Assembly: GCF_030268005.1 (NCBI RefSeq)
Contig: NZ_BRZC01000004.1
Location: forward strand, 1,178,444 to 1,242,443
Source of the DNA: Microbacterium arabinogalactanolyticum
Lineage (GTDB): Bacteria > Actinomycetota > Actinomycetes > Actinomycetales > Microbacteriaceae
Direction of reading: 5' to 3'
DNA length: 64,000 nt
This document shows, one piece after another, positions 61,735 to 64,000 of the stretch; positions within the stretch are counted from its first letter, which is position 1, and each line of letters opens with the position of its first letter. Below the pieces are notes generated by a model. The model was given only the letters and a program-made list of their open reading frames with translations. It was not told the origin of the DNA and did not search any database. A program made the position numbers and the translations under genes.

Positions 61735-61838
61735 GCCATCAGGGTAGTCGGCGCGGGCACGGAGTACCATGCGAGCCCACGGAGTACCATGTCGGAAGCC
61801 CGGCGAAGGACGTCGCGCGCACGGCAGGAGGGGGCCCG

Positions 61839-63269
61839 ATGTCGGGGATGATGACGGCATCGTCTCCGCGACGCTCCGTAGGTGATGCCGCGCGGCTGGT
61901 GAAGCACCTGATCACCTCCTCGCCCTCGCGCTTCGCGATCGTGATCTTCGCGGCGCTGATCCTGCTGTTCACCGGACTCCTGTCCCTGCCGATCTCCTCC
62001 GCCGACGGGCACGTCACCCCGCTCAGTGATGCGCTGTTCACCGCCGTCTCGACGATCTGCGTGACGGGCCTGACCACCGTCGATATGAGCACCTACTGGT
62101 CGCCGTTCGGCCAGGTCGTGATCTTCATCGGCGTGAACATCGGCGGCCTCGGCGTGCTGACGCTGGCGTCGCTGATGGGGATGGTGATCTCCAAGCGACT
62201 GGGCCTGAGCGCCAAGCTCATGGCGGCCGGCGACACGAACCCGCTGCGTGCGCACGGGGGTCCCGTCAACGAGAGCCAGACCGTGCGGCTCGGCGAGGTC
62301 GGCCAGCTGCTGACCACCGTCGCGCTCTCCGCCCTGATCATCGAGGGCGGGCTGGCGGTGCTCCTCTACCCGGCGATCGTGATGGCCGGCGTCGATCCCG
62401 TCTCCGCCCTGTGGGAGGCCCCCTACTTCGCGGCCATGTCGTTCACCAACACGGGCTTCGCGCCGAACGCCGGCGGCGTGCTCGCGTTCAACGACGACTA
62501 CCTGGTGCTCGTGCTGCTGATGGCGGGCGTGTTCCTGGGCAGCATCGGCTTCCCGGTCATCTACACACTCGCCAAGCACACCTGGCACTTCAAGCGCTGG
62601 TCGCTGCATTCCAAGCTCACGCTCGTCACCACCGTGCTGCTGTTCTTCGCGGGGGCGGCGGTCTTCCTGCTTCTGGAGTACGACAACCCGCGCACCTTCG
62701 GATCGATGGATGCCGTCGACACCACCGTGCACGCGTTCTTCCTCTCCGCCATGACCCGCTCGGGCGGCTTCAACGCGATCGACATGTCCGATCTGAACGG
62801 CTCGTCGATGCTCGTGGCGTGCATGCTGATGTTCGTGGGCGGCGGCTCCGCGTCGACGGCCGGCGGCATCAAGGTGACCACGCTCGCCGTGCTCGCGATC
62901 GCCGTGTGGTCGGAGGCCAAGGGCCGGCAGTCGGTGGAGGCCTTCGGGCGGCGCATCCCCTCCGATGTGCAGCGGGTCGGATTGTCGGTCGTGGCCTGGG
63001 GGGCGACCATCGTGGCGGTCTCGACGGTCGCGATCACGCAGATCACCAAGCTGCCGGTGATCGACGTGCTCTTCGACGTGATCTCCGCGTTCGGCACGGT
63101 CGGCCTCTCCTCCGGGGTCACGGAGGCCCTTCCGGACGCCGGCTCCTACATCCTCGCGGCGACCATCTTCATGGGGCGCGTTGGTACAGTGACTCTCGCC
63201 GCGGCGGTCGCCGCGACGTCCCGTTCGCAGCTCTACTCGCTGCCGGTGGAAAGGCCGATCGTTGGTTGA
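61839..63269 (+). CDS. TrkH/KtrB-type potassium transporter
   Basis: The 476-residue channel-like transporter has the four pore-loop repeats, each with a filter Gly: STICVTGLTTVD, FTNTGFAPN, AMTRSGGFNAID and FGTVGLSSG. It takes up potassium and pairs with the RCK protein encoded next. The ATG has GGAGGGGG four bases upstream. Its stop overlaps the start of trkA. Confidence 0.93.
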   Translation: MSGMMTASSPRRSVGDAARLVKHLITSSPSRFAIVIFAALILLFTGLLSLPISSADGHVTPLSDALFTAVSTICVTGLTTVDMSTYWSPFGQVVIFIGVNIGGLGVLTLASLMGMVISKRLGLSAKLMAAGDTNPLRAHGGPVNESQTVRLGEVGQLLTTVALSALIIEGGLAVLLYPAIVMAGVDPVSALWEAPYFAAMSFTNTGFAPNAGGVLAFNDDYLVLVLLMAGVFLGSIGFPVIYTLAKHTWHFKRWSLHSKLTLVTTVLLFFAGAAVFLLLEYDNPRTFGSMDAVDTTVHAFFLSAMTRSGGFNAIDMSDLNGSSMLVACMLMFVGGGSASTAGGIKVTTLAVLAIAVWSEAKGRQSVEAFGRRIPSDVQRVGLSVVAWGATIVAVSTVAITQITKLPVIDVLFDVISAFGTVGLSSGVTEALPDAGSYILAATIFMGRVGTVTLAAAVAATSRSQLYSLPVERPIVG

Positions 63270-63933
63270 GATGGTTCGCGGCGACGCGCCGGTGCTCGTG
63301 ATCGGACTCGGGCGCTTCGGCGCCGCCTGCGCGGGCGAGCTCGACCGCCTCGACCGCGAGGTGATGGCGATCGACGAGGACCTCGGCCTCGTGCAGAAGT
63401 GGTCCGAGCGCGTCACCCACACGGTGCAGGCGGATGCCCGCAACATCGACGCACTGCGACAGATCGGCGCGCAGGACTTCCAGGTGGCCGTCGTCGCCGT
63501 CGGCTCGCTGATCGAGGCATCCGTGCTCATCACCGCCAACCTCGTCGACCTGAAGGTGCCGCAGATCTGGGCGAAGGCCGTCTCCCAGTCGCACGGCAAG
63601 ATCCTCGCCCGCGTCGGCGCCAACCATGTGATCTACCCGGAGCGCGAGGCCGGCGAGCGCGTCGCGCACCTCGTCAGCGGGCGGATGCTGGACTTCATCC
63701 GCTTCGACGACGACTTCGTGCTCGCCAAGATGTATCCGCCGAAGTTCATCCGCGGCGTGGGCCTGAACGAATCGGGCGTGCGCACGAAGTACAAGGTGAC
63801 GGTGGTGGGCGTGAAGAGCCCGGGCAAGCCGTTCCGCTACGCCGAGGCGAACACCGTGGTGACCAACCACGATCTCATCATCGTCTCGGGCACGAACAGC
63901 GACATCGAGCGGTTCGCGAGCCTCGACCGCTGA
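63262..63933 (+). CDS. TrkA/KtrA-type potassium transport regulator
   Basis: The 223-residue RCK protein has the nucleotide-binding VIGLGRFGAACAGEL and MAIDED, then a TrkA-C domain in the last 80 residues. It gates the TrkH channel by binding NAD(H), ATP or ADP. I chose the TTG at 63262 because GGAAAGG lies seven bases upstream and it overlaps the trkH stop; the ATG at 63271 is the alternative. Nothing is recognised in the last 67 bases (63934-64000). Confidence 0.92.
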   Translation: MVEMVRGDAPVLVIGLGRFGAACAGELDRLDREVMAIDEDLGLVQKWSERVTHTVQADARNIDALRQIGAQDFQVAVVAVGSLIEASVLITANLVDLKVPQIWAKAVSQSHGKILARVGANHVIYPEREAGERVAHLVSGRMLDFIRFDDDFVLAKMYPPKFIRGVGLNESGVRTKYKVTVVGVKSPGKPFRYAEANTVVTNHDLIIVSGTNSDIERFASLDR

Positions 63934-64000
63934 GCCGGGCGGGCTGGTCGCCGGGAGCCGCGCAGCCATGTCGCAGAACTGGCGGGGGCAGTGCACCCGC

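Noticed and set aside
63934..64000. Start of another gene at the right edge
   Set aside because: Only 67 bases remain and no start, Shine-Dalgarno site or family text can be supported.

Overview
The window looks like chromosome from a high-GC Gram-positive actinobacterium of the Microbacteriaceae, most likely Microbacterium or a close relative. This rests on the very high third-position GC, an actinobacterial rifampicin-region sequence in RpoB, menaquinone genes, LCP and MprF-type envelope genes, a 32-residue bS22 gene next to an excisionase-like HTH gene (the order seen at mycobacterial Rv0500A/Rv0500B), many leaderless-looking starts with a TANNNT box 6 to 8 bases upstream, and a strong excess of GGATGC/GCATCC. 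The assignment is inference from reading; no database search was possible. I see no rRNA, tRNA, CRISPR array, transposase or integrase, so this is mostly ordinary chromosome.

Layout. 1-2.2 kb: 5' part of rpoB (minus strand) with its promoter. 2.5-7.2 kb: LCP ligase, spermidine-synthase-like protein, TPR-like protein, SprT-like metalloprotease, small membrane protein, ComB-like phosphatase. 7.5-13.2 kb: MacB-like ABC pair, AhpD-like protein with divergent LysR regulator, NarL-type two-component system. 13.3-20.5 kb: methyltransferase, menE, menB, cyclophilin lipoprotein, PadR/HAAS membrane pair, tandem GNAT, menC. 20.5-26.1 kb: TetR gene divergent from an MMPL exporter that carries a degenerate ABC-ATPase-like tail and is coupled to a YhgE/Pip membrane protein. 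26.2-32.2 kb: 2H phosphoesterase, M17 aminopeptidase plus AbgT transporter, SLC13-type permease, holin-superfamily protein. 32.2-36.3 kb: complete System II cytochrome c maturation operon (resA, ccdA, resB, ccsB). 36.3-41.2 kb: MerR with a divergent flavoprotein, histidine phosphatase, aspS, TSUP exporter. 41.3-42.3 kb: Tat-exported thioester-domain surface protein. 42.7-47.3 kb: GNAT and a four-gene ABC importer behind an 11-base-phased PHO-box-like array. 47.4-51.1 kb: MprF-like lipid aminoacyl transferase with a rhomboid-like front half, and a membrane esterase. 51.3-54.6 kb: YegP-like protein, LuxR-type regulator, and a divergent ECF sigma factor fused to a zinc-finger, a membrane segment and an extracellular Ig-like region. 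54.6-58.5 kb: polar amino acid ABC importer, Dabb/glutaredoxin/rhodanese cassette, bS22, excisionase-like HTH. 58.6-63.9 kb: TetR with divergent DrrAB-type exporter, ArsR, and a TrkH/TrkA potassium uptake pair.

How things may work together. MenC, MenB and MenE supply menaquinone and the ResABC/CcdA genes supply c-type cytochromes, so both halves of a respiratory chain are represented. Several envelope modules (LCP, MprF plus esterase, thioester protein, sigma/membrane fusion) share the window.

The most interesting link is regulatory. The thioester surface protein gene and the LuxR-type regulator gene lie 10 kb apart, yet their upstream regions share a 21-base bipartite element with identical spacing. 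Both upstream regions also contain a TGACC-N9-GGTCA palindrome. The palindrome near the regulator sits between that gene and the divergent sigma-fusion gene. I read this as a possible surface-sensing and adhesin regulon.

The second theme is a set of intergenic palindromes built on one plan (a hairpin plus extra copies of its arm) but with different sequence words. They mostly lie at 3' ends of genes, and one word family recurs 40 kb away.
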